A program made the translations under genes and the position numbers. A stretch of 64,000 nt of DNA from an uncultured Fodinibius sp. Lineage in GTDB: Bacteria > Bacteroidota > Rhodothermia > Balneolales > Balneolaceae. The notes under the pieces were generated by a model. That model was given only the letters and a program-made list of their open reading frames with translations, had not been told where the DNA came from and made no database searches. Below, piece after piece: positions 43,164-52,467 of this stretch. The DNA lies in NCBI GenBank assembly GCA_913056235.1, contig CAJXMW010000001.1, positions 310,001 through 374,000 on the forward strand, written 5' to 3'. Position 1 is the stretch's first letter, and each line of letters starts with the position of its first letter.

Positions 43164-44516
43164 TTAAGCTTCCAGTGTTGCCTTCTGATTAATATCATCA
43201 ATTGCGGTTTTCAGTACTGCCATTTGCCCTTGCAGCTCTTCGGATGTGGCCGCATTTTTCTCGGCCATATTAGCTGTATTATCCGAAGTATCGGAAATTT
43301 TACTGATATTTACTTTTAGCTCTTCAAGCTGCTTCATTTGCTCTTTTCCCACTGTATTCACATCACCGATCCAAGATTCCAATTCAGCAATCTGGGCAGC
43401 AATTTCTTTTGACACTTCTGCACCCGCTTCAGCCTTCTCAATATTTTCTGCAATCATTTCACGAATATTTGTAGCCGCCTCAGCTGTCTTCTGGGCTAAC
43501 ATACGAATCTCTTCGGTCACCACTGCAAATCCTGCTCCCGCCTCACCAGCCCTTGCTGCTTCCACAGCCGCATTAAGAGCTAGCATATTTGTTTGTGAGG
43601 CAATACTATCTATAGTTTCATTTATCGTAAAGATACTATCGCTCGAATTTTTGAGGTTTGCCATCGACTGTTTCATTTCTTCCATTTCAGTTACGATACC
43701 TTGCACTTTCTGCTTCACAAGCGACGTTTTATCATCCAGACTATCAATGTTTTCATTCATTTTTGCTATTGATGTTGTTGACTCAGTAACAGCCTGTGTG
43801 TTATTAGCCGCATTTTGCGCCAGCTCTTGTCCTGCACTCGAAATGAAATTGGAAGCCTCGTTGGTATGCTTCGCTGACTCACTGATATCATCCATAATCG
43901 TAAAAACCTCTGCATTGTTGAGGTATTCACGTGTTAAGTTCAAAATGGAACTACTAATCACAATAGTTTCAATTATAACAAATATTGCGTGCAGAGCTAC
44001 TAAATCCCACCCACAACCATAACTGAAAACTTTAATCGGAGTCCCAGCTACTGCCATTTCATATTGTTGAGCAAGATTAAATAGCGCATGATGCACTGCT
44101 GTGGTTAACGCCGCGGTTAACACTGGAGCTATACCTTTATAGCGAATCAAGAAAGCAATAGCTACGAAAATATGGAAGTGCATTTCAATCCTTCCCATAT
44201 GCTGTTGAATAAAAATCATCGAAAAAGCCATAAAAGAAGCCCCAATAGTTATTCTGCTAAGTAAACTTCCCGGGTTCATTCTATATACTAAGAAGCTTAT
44301 GCCTGTAATGAAGGCTCCTCCAGTAAAACCAAGCAAATACGTGCCATAAGTATATGCTGTAAGCGTGGATGCAACTACCCAATGAACCGCCAAAAGCTTC
44401 AGCATAAATCTATCTGTCTGCTTGTACGATTGGTGAAGCGATTGCCGGACTTTGTTAGAAATATCGTTGTTATAAGTCGGGAATAAGTATGTCAAAATAT
44501 CTTTCTGATTATTCAT
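43164..44516 (-). CDS. methyl-accepting chemotaxis protein with polytopic membrane sensor domain
   Basis: 450 residues. The first ~200 residues form about six membrane helices without a large periplasmic domain and carry a His-rich motif, [21 protein letters not shown]...[11 protein letters not shown], which recurs in some bacterial chemoreceptors and cyclases and may bind a metal, haem or quinone (inference). There is no HAMP domain. The rest is the coiled-coil signalling domain with the tip [38 protein letters not shown] near 318. No CheB/CheR pentapeptide is at the C-terminus. Chemoreceptors couple to CheA/CheW; none are in the window. It lies next to a SCO gene on the same strand. Confidence 0.9.
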   Translation of the reverse strand: MNNQKDILTYLFPTYNNDISNKVRQSLHQSYKQTDRFMLKLLAVHWVVASTLTAYTYGTYLLGFTGGAFITGISFLVYRMNPGSLLSRITIGASFMAFSMIFIQQHMGRIEMHFHIFVAIAFLIRYKGIAPVLTAALTTAVHHALFNLAQQYEMAVAGTPIKVFSYGCGWDLVALHAIFVIIETIVISSSILNLTREYLNNAEVFTIMDDISESAKHTNEASNFISSAGQELAQNAANNTQAVTESTTSIAKMNENIDSLDDKTSLVKQKVQGIVTEMEEMKQSMANLKNSSDSIFTINETIDSIASQTNMLALNAAVEAARAGEAGAGFAVVTEEIRMLAQKTAEAATNIREMIAENIEKAEAGAEVSKEIAAQIAELESWIGDVNTVGKEQMKQLEELKVNISKISDTSDNTANMAEKNAATSEELQGQMAVLKTAIDDINQKATLEA

Positions 44517-44560
44517 TGTTATATAACTATTGCTATTAGGACAGGCTATTCACCTTTCAA

Positions 44561-45118
44561 TTAATTTAAACCATCCTTTAGAATTTTTTTGATCTCTGAT
44601 ACCTTTGTTGAATTAGCAACAACACGCAAAATTCTCCAGCTGGTATTTTCTCTTTTTAATACAAAAAAGTGGTCGGTATGCACTAAAGGCGAATGATCAT
44701 TGGCAGGCTTTAACTCCAAGGCAAAATCTCTGATTACTCGTTCTCTTTCTTCTTGGGGTAAGTATGTGCCATCAATGTTATCCGAAAACTGATATCCATA
44801 GTTGGTAGCTGACAATGAATCTGCCTGTTTACGGACATCTACAAAAATCACTCCCAGGGATTTATCCGGATTCTTTGCTTCAAAAAGCTCAAGTACCTCA
44901 CTCAATTTCGTGAGTGAATTAGGACAAACTGAGGCACAGCCAACAAAGCCAAAAAAAACTATAGTCAGATCATGGCTAGTTGTAGCAAGAAATGATGGCG
45001 TTTCTATTTGTTTATTTTCTATTGGATACGAAACACCAAAGTAGGAATATCCAATAACTAATCCTGCAGGGAGGAATAGTAATACAATTAGCAATAAAAT
45101 TGATAGAGTGTTTTTCAT
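44561..45118 (-). CDS. SCO1/SenC family copper chaperone-like protein
   Basis: 185 residues. A membrane anchor/signal (MKNTLSILLLIVLLFLPAGLVIGYSYFGV) leads to a thioredoxin-like domain. The metal site CASVC is at about 58-62 in FFGFVGCASVCPNSLTKLSE, and the third ligand His is in HTDHFFVL near the C-terminus. SCO proteins carry or insert copper into cytochrome oxidase CuA or act as thiol oxidoreductases outside the membrane. No oxidase gene is near; the neighbour 44 bases downstream is the chemoreceptor, with which it may share a transcript. Confidence 0.88.
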   Translation of the reverse strand: MKNTLSILLLIVLLFLPAGLVIGYSYFGVSYPIENKQIETPSFLATTSHDLTIVFFGFVGCASVCPNSLTKLSEVLELFEAKNPDKSLGVIFVDVRKQADSLSATNYGYQFSDNIDGTYLPQEERERVIRDFALELKPANDHSPLVHTDHFFVLKRENTSWRILRVVANSTKVSEIKKILKDGLN

Positions 45119-45231
45119 CCGAAAAGTTATAAACTGGCTTTACAACTTTATCGGATATATTTGACCAATATTAAACTCTTAATCGAAAAAAGAGCTTTAA
45201 AAACTGACTAGGTAGGATTGGATTTCATATC

Positions 45232-47490
45232 CTAACTTCTTATCAAATACTGAAACTTCACAAAAAACTGTCGGTCGGTTTCCCTGTAGCCTTCAAATCC
45301 ATTGGGACCGGGCTGGTCGAAATGGTTCATATAGTCCGTCATACCAATATAAAATTTGGTAAATGGATTGACCTTATAGTACAGCAACGGATAGATCTGA
45401 ATTCGCTCATCGAAGGAGTCGTACTGCGTAATTACCCGCGTAAACAATTTACGCGTAAAATTATATCGTCCCGTCATACGAAAGATATCACCACTATAAT
45501 ATTTTTCTGACCCATTGACAGCTGACAAAGTGGAGTAATTATAGCTGAGATTTAACTCCAGCCTATCAGTTGGCTTGACCGTAGCATCTGCTGAGATGCT
45601 ATATCCTTCGCCCATTGATGGATCTTCTGCGCGGTACACATACTTTCCAAAATCCACGTGACCACCAATGGAAAGTGCTTCCATAGGATTCGTATTGGCA
45701 TCGATCATGATTCGGTTCATACCAGTAAAAAACTCTCCGCGAAAATGCTCATCATTAAGCGGCAAAAAGCTGACTCCCAGATACGTCTGTCCGGCAAAAT
45801 TATTCGACAACCGGGTAAAAATATAGCGCTCCTGAAACTGCCCGGAATAATCATATCGCCAAGCCGCATTTACACTAAAACTACCGTTTGAGATCCAGTC
45901 GGCATCGGGATAGTATGAAATGCTTTGTGATGCCTCGTAGCGCCGCTGATCGGTTTGATTGATAAAACCGTCCTGCGCTTGGAAAGTTGGTTCATAGGAT
46001 TTATATCCAAATGAGAAGTTGTAGTATTTGGCTTGACGAGAGAAGTCAGCGCTAACCAAGGTGCCACCAAACTGTTCGCCATTAAAAGCGGCATCATATG
46101 AACTCTTTCCGTAAGTCCGCGTCTCACTGAACAAGCTGGTATCGGCAAGTTCTTTGGTATCAGAATACGCCAACTGGCCGTTAAAATAATACTGGTCCGC
46201 AAGCTGAAGGTTCCAGTCCACACTGCCTACATAGTTGGATCCTTCGCCCTGATTACGGGTTGTCACCAATCCGCCAACATACGACTCGGAACCAAAGTTA
46301 TATTTGCCGCGAACTACATTACTGTAGGCATTTAATTCAGATCGCACCAGCGAACTGCTATATCGGCCGGGCACAATATACGGCGTGCTGCGGTCGTAGG
46401 CCGACAGAAAAGCGATACTATAGCTATCCGACTGATGTGTTACCTTTCCAGCTGCCAGCGGACGATTAATCATCCGGGAATAGAATAGATTCTCTGGTGT
46501 GCTAAACAAATCGCTTCCCTTCATGAAAAAAGGTCGTTTTTCGGGATAGTAGAGCGCAAATGTTTGATTGGCTCCAATCTGGGCAGCATCGGTTTCTACC
46601 TGGCTAAAATCAGGATTAACCACCGCATTAAGCGAGGTAGTTGAGTTTGGGGAATACATGACACTTCCTCCAATACGTCCTTTCAACGGACCGTGATCCA
46701 GACCTGAGCTCGGATCATCCATATCATTAATCGTACTGCTCTGATAACTCATCCCATAAGGGAGCAGCTCAATGGTATTCTCATTTTCGATATCCTGCAT
46801 TCCTTCCAGCAAACCATTCTGGCACATGAGGCAGGAGTTTTGCAACCGAACATCACTCCAAGTCATCTGATACCGGTTACTACGCGGGTAATTGCGAATA
46901 AACTGAATTGACCAATCTTGCACTTTGCGTTTGGGAAAATTCAGGCTCTTAAATGGAATTTTCATCACCGCACGGTATCCCGACTCGGTGATCATCCCGT
47001 CGGAGTGCCAAAGCATATCAAAATTCATATCCTCATTACCGCCGGTCCGCATGCCATCCATCTGGATGCCCAGCGGATTCACAAAGAGCTCATAGGCATG
47101 TTGGTTGCTGTTAAATGGATCGATAAATACGCCCACATAATCATCCTGGAAACTGTTGTCGCGATCAGTTACGCTAGCCCGTATTTCACTGGGACGAGGA
47201 TCCTCACAGATGAAACCGATGTACAAATACTGCTTGCTGTAGAGCACTTTCACTTTCGTATTAACAGGCGCGCGCACCCCATCGTTGGGCTGCACTTGGT
47301 AGTCAATTGAAACGGTTGGTGCTTCGTTCCAAACAGTACTATCCATGGCAGCCGAAATCTTAAAATCTTTTGCAATATGCCTGGGCTTTATATCAGCTGA
47401 CTTTGGGGATTGGGCCATCCCAAGGCTGAATATTCCAAATAAGAGAAGTGGCAATAGAACAATTGTTCGACGGATTCCGGTGTGAAGCAT
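45232..47490 (-). CDS. DUF5916 outer-membrane protein with CBM9-like N-domain
   Basis: 752 residues. A signal peptide (IVLLPLLLFGIFSLGMAQ) precedes a carbohydrate-binding family 9-like beta sandwich (about 35-220; FICEDPRPSEIRASVTDRDNSFQDDYVGVFIDPF, AVMKIPFKSLNFP) and a long C-terminal stretch of alternating amphipathic strands rich in Tyr, Asn and Gly, ending in KFQYLIRS, which is read as a beta-barrel. The EKRPFFMKGSDLFS segment is a DUF5916 hallmark. Function unknown; possibly surface binding or uptake of sugars. Confidence 0.87.
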   Translation of the reverse strand: MLHTGIRRTIVLLPLLLFGIFSLGMAQSPKSADIKPRHIAKDFKISAAMDSTVWNEAPTVSIDYQVQPNDGVRAPVNTKVKVLYSKQYLYIGFICEDPRPSEIRASVTDRDNSFQDDYVGVFIDPFNSNQHAYELFVNPLGIQMDGMRTGGNEDMNFDMLWHSDGMITESGYRAVMKIPFKSLNFPKRKVQDWSIQFIRNYPRSNRYQMTWSDVRLQNSCLMCQNGLLEGMQDIENENTIELLPYGMSYQSSTINDMDDPSSGLDHGPLKGRIGGSVMYSPNSTTSLNAVVNPDFSQVETDAAQIGANQTFALYYPEKRPFFMKGSDLFSTPENLFYSRMINRPLAAGKVTHQSDSYSIAFLSAYDRSTPYIVPGRYSSSLVRSELNAYSNVVRGKYNFGSESYVGGLVTTRNQGEGSNYVGSVDWNLQLADQYYFNGQLAYSDTKELADTSLFSETRTYGKSSYDAAFNGEQFGGTLVSADFSRQAKYYNFSFGYKSYEPTFQAQDGFINQTDQRRYEASQSISYYPDADWISNGSFSVNAAWRYDYSGQFQERYIFTRLSNNFAGQTYLGVSFLPLNDEHFRGEFFTGMNRIMIDANTNPMEALSIGGHVDFGKYVYRAEDPSMGEGYSISADATVKPTDRLELNLSYNYSTLSAVNGSEKYYSGDIFRMTGRYNFTRKLFTRVITQYDSFDERIQIYPLLYYKVNPFTKFYIGMTDYMNHFDQPGPNGFEGYRETDRQFFVKFQYLIRS

Positions 47491-47703
47491 TAATGATCGT
47501 TGGTTTTTTGCGTGCTTAGTTGATTTGTGCCTTTTCTTACGAAGAAATCACAAATTGTTGCATAAAAATATCCATTAAACACTGTTTTGCAGAATAAAAG
47601 GTTGTTAAAATCTGCGGTTCTAATTTTACAAATACACTATTTCTGTAAGGATGACCGCTACAGGAAGTCTTACTATAAATAATTGTCATCAAGAAAAATA
47701 AAT

Positions 47704-48423
47704 ATGTCTGATCAAGAGAAGTTTGAAGCCGATGAATTTATCAAACGCACCGTCAAAGAAATGAATCCCGATGAGCAGCCGCGAGAAAAGCTCACAAACT
47801 ACGGTAGCGAAAGTCTTTCGGATGCGGAACTGCTGGCCATCCTGCTGCGTACCGGGAGCCGCAAGATGAACGTGATCCAAATGGCACAGGCTCTGCTCGA
47901 TCATTTTGACGGACTTCGCTACCTGGCACGTAAAAACTGGCAGGATCTCAAAGTGATTCCCGGCATGGGCAAGGTGAAATCATTAACGCTGGAAGCAGTG
48001 TTCGAGCTATCGAATCGCATCCAGATGGCCAGCCTTGGCGAACAGGTGCAAGTTACTTCTCCAGAGGATGCCGTGGCCTATTTCGGTCCCAAGCTGCGCG
48101 ATCTCACCAAAGAGGTCTTTATGGTGGCATTCCTAAACAATGCCAAAATCGTGATGGGCTACAAAAAGATCAGCTCGGGCGGCGCCACGGCCACTATCGT
48201 AGATCCGGCAGAAGTTATGCGTCAAGCCGTGATGAATGAAGCCAACAGTATTCTGCTACTGCATAACCATCCCAGTGGCAATAACAAAGAGTCGAAAGCT
48301 GATGTGCAACTAACGGAGCGTATCGCCAAGTCGGGTAAGCTGCTGGGCATTCCCGTGGATGATCACATCATCATTGCCGGCGACGGGTATACCAGTTTTA
48401 GGGCAAAGGGGCTTTTGAATTAG
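47704..48423 (+). CDS. radC: RadC family JAB-domain protein
   Basis: 239 residues from the ATG at 47704 (MSDQEKFEAD); a TTG at 47683 is less likely. The N-terminal helix-hairpin-helix part has REKLTNYGSESLSDAELLAILLRTGSR, and the JAMM/JAB metal motif is LLHNHPSGNNKESKADVQLT near residue 186. The role in DNA repair once proposed is disputed; a nuclease or deubiquitinase-like hydrolase fold is known. Its TAG stop (48421-48423) directly abuts the left arm of the GxxExxY cassette. Confidence 0.94.
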   Translation: MSDQEKFEADEFIKRTVKEMNPDEQPREKLTNYGSESLSDAELLAILLRTGSRKMNVIQMAQALLDHFDGLRYLARKNWQDLKVIPGMGKVKSLTLEAVFELSNRIQMASLGEQVQVTSPEDAVAYFGPKLRDLTKEVFMVAFLNNAKIVMGYKKISSGGATATIVDPAEVMRQAVMNEANSILLLHNHPSGNNKESKADVQLTERIAKSGKLLGIPVDDHIIIAGDGYTSFRAKGLLN

Positions 48424-48893
48424 GAATAGAACGCAGATGACACGGATTAGACTGATTTTCACTGACTAATTATGAATCACATGCTATATAAAAACCTAAC
48501 GGGTCAAATTATCGAATCATTTTACAAGGTGTATAATCAATTGGGATATGGGTTCCTCGAAAAGGTGTATGAAAATGCACTCCATAAGGAACTTCCAAAA
48601 CAAGGATTAGAGTGTACTTCTCAGATTCCAATTAAAGTTTATTATGAGGGTGCTGTCGTAGGTGAATACTTTGCAGATCTCATTGTAAATGAAAAAATAG
48701 TTGTTGAATTAAAGGCTTCAGAAAACTTAACCAAAGCTAATGAGATTCAACTTATCAATTACCTCAAAGCTACTAATTTAGAAGTTGGATTACTGTTTAA
48801 CTTCGGCAAACAACCTCAATTCCGAAGAAAAATTTTTACCAACAAATAAATCTGTGGTTAACCGTCTCAAACTGCGTCATCTGCGTTCTATTC
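48424..48893. mobile_element. GxxExxY cassette bounded by 18-bp inverted repeats
   Basis: Perfect 18-base arms, gaatagaacgcagatgac at 48424-48441 and its complement at 48876-48893, enclose one gene and almost nothing else. The left arm starts at the base after the radC stop and the right arm ends 68 bases before argS. The gene inside is A+T-richer than both neighbours. No transposase is present. A worn copy of the arm (14 of 16 bases) lies at 15241-15256. The layout is the same as that of the four-helix-bundle cassette at 38 kb. Confidence 0.55.
48472..48849 (+). CDS. GxxExxY family protein (PD-(D/E)xK fold-like)
   Basis: 125 residues; a second ATG at 48481 is possible. The naming motif is G27-F-L-E30-K-V-Y33 in NQLGYGFLEKVYENALHKEL, and the nuclease-like pattern is D69 in YFADLIVNE with E79-L-K81 in IVVELKAS. 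This matches TIGR04256/PF13366. Such genes are scattered in patchy fashion among bacteria, often near repeats, and no function is established; the fold suggests nucleic-acid cutting or binding. The gene is Lys/Asn/Ile-rich and sits inside 18-bp inverted repeats between radC and argS, evidence for horizontal insertion. Confidence 0.92.
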   Translation: MNHMLYKNLTGQIIESFYKVYNQLGYGFLEKVYENALHKELPKQGLECTSQIPIKVYYEGAVVGEYFADLIVNEKIVVELKASENLTKANEIQLINYLKATNLEVGLLFNFGKQPQFRRKIFTNK

Positions 48894-48961
48894 GGTTCGA
48901 TATTAGAGGCTAAAAACCGTTATATTTAGCGCTTTGTAATTTTTTGAAATGAATGCTATCA

Positions 48962-50596
48962 ATGAAGGACTACCTAAGAGACATAATTAGCAACTCGCTG
49001 CAGCAGTTTGATATCTCCGAGGATGAAATTCCTGAGATACAGATCGAAAAACCAAATCAGCCCGAGCATGGAGATGCCGCCTCCAACATCGCTATGAACT
49101 TGGCCAGCGTGCTGAAGATGAACCCCCGTAAGATTGCTGAACAGATCGTTGAAGAACTGGAATATGATGGCCGTAAGCTTTCGGGGATCGAAATTGCAGG
49201 TCCGGGCTTTATTAATTTCCGATATGCCGAAAATTATTTGTTCAATGAGCTGCAAACGATCCTGAATCAGGGCGAAACATTTGGTCAAAGCGATTCTCTT
49301 GAAGGCCAGAAAATCAACGTCGAGTTTGTGAGCGCTAATCCCACCGGACCGTTGACCGTGGGACACGGCCGTAATGCCGTATTGGGTGATACCATTGCCA
49401 ACTTGCTGGAATGGACCGGCGCCGACGTAGACCGCGAATACTACTTCAACAATGCTGGGCGACAGATGCGCGTGCTGGGAAAGAGCGTCCGCGCACGGTA
49501 CCTGCAGGAACTGAGTCATGATGTCGAGCTCCCGGAAGACGGCTACGAAGGAGAATACATTAAAGACATCGCCCAAACGCTGGTTAATGAGCACGGCAAA
49601 AAGCTTGCTGATACAGAAGATATTACGCCCTTCAAAGAAAAGGCCGAGCAGCTCATTTTCGAGGAGATCCAGGCCACGCTCAAGCGCATGAATATTGTAA
49701 TGGATCGCTTTTTCAATGAGCAAGAAGTGTACGACGATGGATCCATTGACGAAACCGTTCAGAAACTTCGCGACAAGGATTTAGCTTACGACAAAGACGG
49801 CGCTACCTGGTTCCGAACTACCAGCTTTGGCAAAGATCAGGATACAGTGCTAATCAAAAGCAGTGGGGAACCGACCTACCGGCTGCCGGATATCGCCTAC
49901 CACGCCAATAAGCTCGATCGCGGCTACGATCAGTGCATCGACGTTTTTGGCGCCGATCATATCGACACCTATCCCGATGTGCTGTCTGGCATCGAAGCGC
50001 TGGGCTATGACCGCAACAAAGTGGATGTGGTCGTGTACCAGTTTGTAACTATCGTCAAAGAGGGCAAGCCGTTTAAGATGAGTACGCGAAAGGCCAACTT
50101 TGTAACACTCGATGATCTTATGGACGAGGTCGGATCGGATGTAACGCGCTTTTTCTTTGAAATGCGCGACCCTAACACACATCTCGAATTTGATATTGCC
50201 GAGGCCAAGGAGGCTGGCGACAAGAATCCGGTTTTCTACTTACAGTATGCTCATGCCCGTATCCACAGTATCCTTCGCAAAGTAGAGCAGGAATATTCAT
50301 TCAGTAGTGTTCCTAATCTCCAACTGTTGACCCATGAGTCAGAAACGAAACTCATGAAGAGTCTTATTCGCTTTCCCGAGATGATCCAAAGCGCCGCCGA
50401 GAGCCGCGAGCCACACCGCCTGATCAACTATCTCAACGACTTGGCTTCGCACTTCACCACCTTTTATCACGATTGCCGTATTTTGGGTCAGGAAGAAGAC
50501 TTGGTTCAGGCGCGTTCTGCATTGTCTAAGGCTACCGCCCAGGTACTGGCTAACGGATTGGGAATTCTGGGCATTACTGCACCTGAAGAAATGTAG
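48962..50596 (+). CDS. argS: arginine--tRNA ligase
   Basis: 544 residues from ATG 48962 (MKDYLRDIISNSLQQF); ATG 48953 adds three residues. The N-terminal Add1 domain is followed by the class I HIGH variant in SANPTGPLTVGHGRNAVLGD and the KMSKS-like KPFKMSTRKANFVTL. The DALR anticodon-binding domain closes the protein (HARIHSILRKVEQEY, ALSKATAQVLANGLGILGI). It charges tRNA-Arg. Length and motif spacing are family-typical. Confidence 0.97.
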   Translation: MKDYLRDIISNSLQQFDISEDEIPEIQIEKPNQPEHGDAASNIAMNLASVLKMNPRKIAEQIVEELEYDGRKLSGIEIAGPGFINFRYAENYLFNELQTILNQGETFGQSDSLEGQKINVEFVSANPTGPLTVGHGRNAVLGDTIANLLEWTGADVDREYYFNNAGRQMRVLGKSVRARYLQELSHDVELPEDGYEGEYIKDIAQTLVNEHGKKLADTEDITPFKEKAEQLIFEEIQATLKRMNIVMDRFFNEQEVYDDGSIDETVQKLRDKDLAYDKDGATWFRTTSFGKDQDTVLIKSSGEPTYRLPDIAYHANKLDRGYDQCIDVFGADHIDTYPDVLSGIEALGYDRNKVDVVVYQFVTIVKEGKPFKMSTRKANFVTLDDLMDEVGSDVTRFFFEMRDPNTHLEFDIAEAKEAGDKNPVFYLQYAHARIHSILRKVEQEYSFSSVPNLQLLTHESETKLMKSLIRFPEMIQSAAESREPHRLINYLNDLASHFTTFYHDCRILGQEEDLVQARSALSKATAQVLANGLGILGITAPEEM

Positions 50597-50704
50597 GAAG
50601 GTGAGCGGTCAGAATTCAGGAATCAGGATATAAACCAACACTATTTAGCCACTGCCTTATGACTGAAGGCGAGAGCTTACTTTATCAACGTCTTGGGACG
50701 CGTC

Positions 50705-50729
50705 TTCACAAAGCTACCGGCTTTGTGAA
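50705..50729. repeat. 10-bp hairpin between argS and methyltransferase genes
   Basis: ttcacaaagc and gctttgtgaa pair perfectly around taccg in the gap between the convergent argS and methyltransferase genes; ataaaat follows on the plus strand. It may serve as an argS terminator, though 109 bases away and with a poor T tract. Confidence 0.4.
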
Positions 50730-50765
50730 ATAAAATCCGCTGGCCAGGTCTGCTGGCAGGGAATG

Positions 50766-51572
50766 TTAGGCAGGATTGAGCTTTGAAAAGCAAACAATAC
50801 CCCTTGAAAACTGGTCAGCGATGCTAAACCCGGCACGCTCAAACATGGTGTTGCTCTCAGCAATATCCCAGAATTTGATACCACCGAATTCAGCTGAATC
50901 TTGCAATAGGCGCGCGTACCACGCCTCCGCCTTCACCAAGTGCATCATAAAGAAGGTGCCATCTTTTTTTATGACGCGCCGCGCCTCATAAAGCACTTTT
51001 AACGGATCGGTCAACTCATTAAGTGTCCCGCCCATGGTGAGACCATCGAAAGTAGCCCCAAAAAAGGGCAGGTGACGCGCATCAGCTCGCAGCAAGTATG
51101 TATCTACTTCTTCAGCCTCGGATTTCAATCGGGCTTCCTGCAACATCTGTTTTGAAAAATCCAGCGACACTACATCGCAATCAGGCTGCGCTTTCTTGAT
51201 CAGGCGTCCGTACAGTGCCGTCGAACAGCCAATATCCAAATACAATTTACCGGGCTGGAGATGCAGCCAGTCCATCAACAATTCACGTTCTTTTTCGATG
51301 GGAAATTCTTCGCCGGTCAGAATTGATAACGAACGCTTGCGCCAGATATCTTCATACAGGGCCGCCGTCACCTTCCAGTGATTTGAACTCTGTGCCAACG
51401 ACATGCTGACTGGATCATCCCCCAACAAATCAATGATGTTATTGTTGATCGCATACTCATCGCCTTTGTTGGAGCAAATCGTGCCATTAAAGCTTTTCTG
51501 CAGGTGAGCCACTTCTTCGGGGATGGTAATGGAAGCGCGCTCGTATTTTGGAGACCGGATTTCGAGGGACAT
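50766..51572 (-). CDS. class I SAM-dependent methyltransferase
   Basis: 268 residues. The SAM-binding motif I is LYLDIGCSTALYGRLI near residue 110, motif II/III DVVSLDFSKQMLQEARLK and LRADARHLPFFGATFDGLTMGGTLNEL follow, as in UbiE/Coq5-like enzymes. The N-terminal ~60 residues (TICSNKGDEYAINNNIIDLLGDD) recall the short zinc-ribbon/Trm112-like lead found in some methyltransferases, here with only one Cys, so zinc is not bound. Substrate unknown. It is downstream of the SAM hydroxide adenosyltransferase gene on the same strand with a 94-base gap. Confidence 0.85.
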   Translation of the reverse strand: MSLEIRSPKYERASITIPEEVAHLQKSFNGTICSNKGDEYAINNNIIDLLGDDPVSMSLAQSSNHWKVTAALYEDIWRKRSLSILTGEEFPIEKERELLMDWLHLQPGKLYLDIGCSTALYGRLIKKAQPDCDVVSLDFSKQMLQEARLKSEAEEVDTYLLRADARHLPFFGATFDGLTMGGTLNELTDPLKVLYEARRVIKKDGTFFMMHLVKAEAWYARLLQDSAEFGGIKFWDIAESNTMFERAGFSIADQFSRGIVCFSKLNPA

Positions 51573-51666
51573 AAAGCTCTGCTAAGATTTGTAAGTTCGG
51601 CCGGAAAGTAGCCAGCTAATGACAACTAACGCAACTTGATACGTGCAATTGCAACCGGTGTTACAG

Positions 51667-52467
51667 TTATATAGGACTCTCTTTTTGCAGAATCAATGAG
51701 ATCTGTGCTCCTTTTTGAACGCCCAACATCTGCTTAGCATCTCCTTTGTTAATAGCTATTTCGAGCACTCCTGAGCTACCAATGTAAGCCACCGGTTCAC
51801 CTTCGGCCACAGCTCCGAAAGTGGGAGCGATCTCTTCGAGAATAGTATTACCAACGTAAATTTTTACATCTTTATCGCCAACAACCTCTTCCAACAGCGA
51901 GCCCGTAATATTGGTCACCAGATTACCGAATTTGTCGATATGGATCACCATACCTTCAATGCCCTCGTTGTCAGCAATGGGTACGGTCCAGCGATAGGTC
52001 ACCAGCTCATCCAGCGGATCGCCAAGCTCTTCGAGTGATACACCCTGGCTTAGGTGTGCCGCTACCGGGGCAAAGATATCGCGGCCGTGGAAAGTACTCG
52101 ATTTTTCGACTCTCCAATACTGCTCGTTGGTCAAACGAACGGCCTTGTAATCATTTTCTTGGGTAAGCAACGAAAAAATGCCGTTGTCGGGTCCTACAAA
52201 ATATTGATCCCCGATTTTAACAGCCACGGGATTGCGATCAGTGCCTACACCGGGATCCACCACTACGGTGTGCACCGTACCTGATGGAAACAGCATGGCC
52301 GAATTCCTGATGATCCAAGAGCCAGCCATGATGTCCTGCGAGGGAATTTCATGCGAAATATCTACCATGCGCACTTCGGGTGCAATACCCAGCATCACGG
52401 CTTTCATGGCACTCACATAATAATCCTGCAGACCAAAATCGGTCGTGAGGGTAATTACATTACGCAT
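51667..52467 (-). CDS. S-adenosyl-L-methionine hydroxide adenosyltransferase family protein (DUF62)
   Basis: 266 residues. The start ITLTTDFGLQDYYVSAMKAVML, the VDISHEIPSQDIMAGSWIIRNS motif and VVDPGVGTDRNPVAVKIGDQYFVGPDNGIF are all signatures of the fluorinase/chlorinase-like group that hydrolyses SAM to adenosine and methionine with hydroxide. The 23-residue loop of true fluorinase is not apparent. Its start overlaps the dnaN stop by eight bases, so it is translated from the dnaN transcript. The physiological role of the family is unclear. Confidence 0.93.
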   Translation of the reverse strand: MRNVITLTTDFGLQDYYVSAMKAVMLGIAPEVRMVDISHEIPSQDIMAGSWIIRNSAMLFPSGTVHTVVVDPGVGTDRNPVAVKIGDQYFVGPDNGIFSLLTQENDYKAVRLTNEQYWRVEKSSTFHGRDIFAPVAAHLSQGVSLEELGDPLDELVTYRWTVPIADNEGIEGMVIHIDKFGNLVTNITGSLLEEVVGDKDVKIYVGNTILEEIAPTFGAVAEGEPVAYIGSSGVLEIAINKGDAKQMLGVQKGAQISLILQKESPI

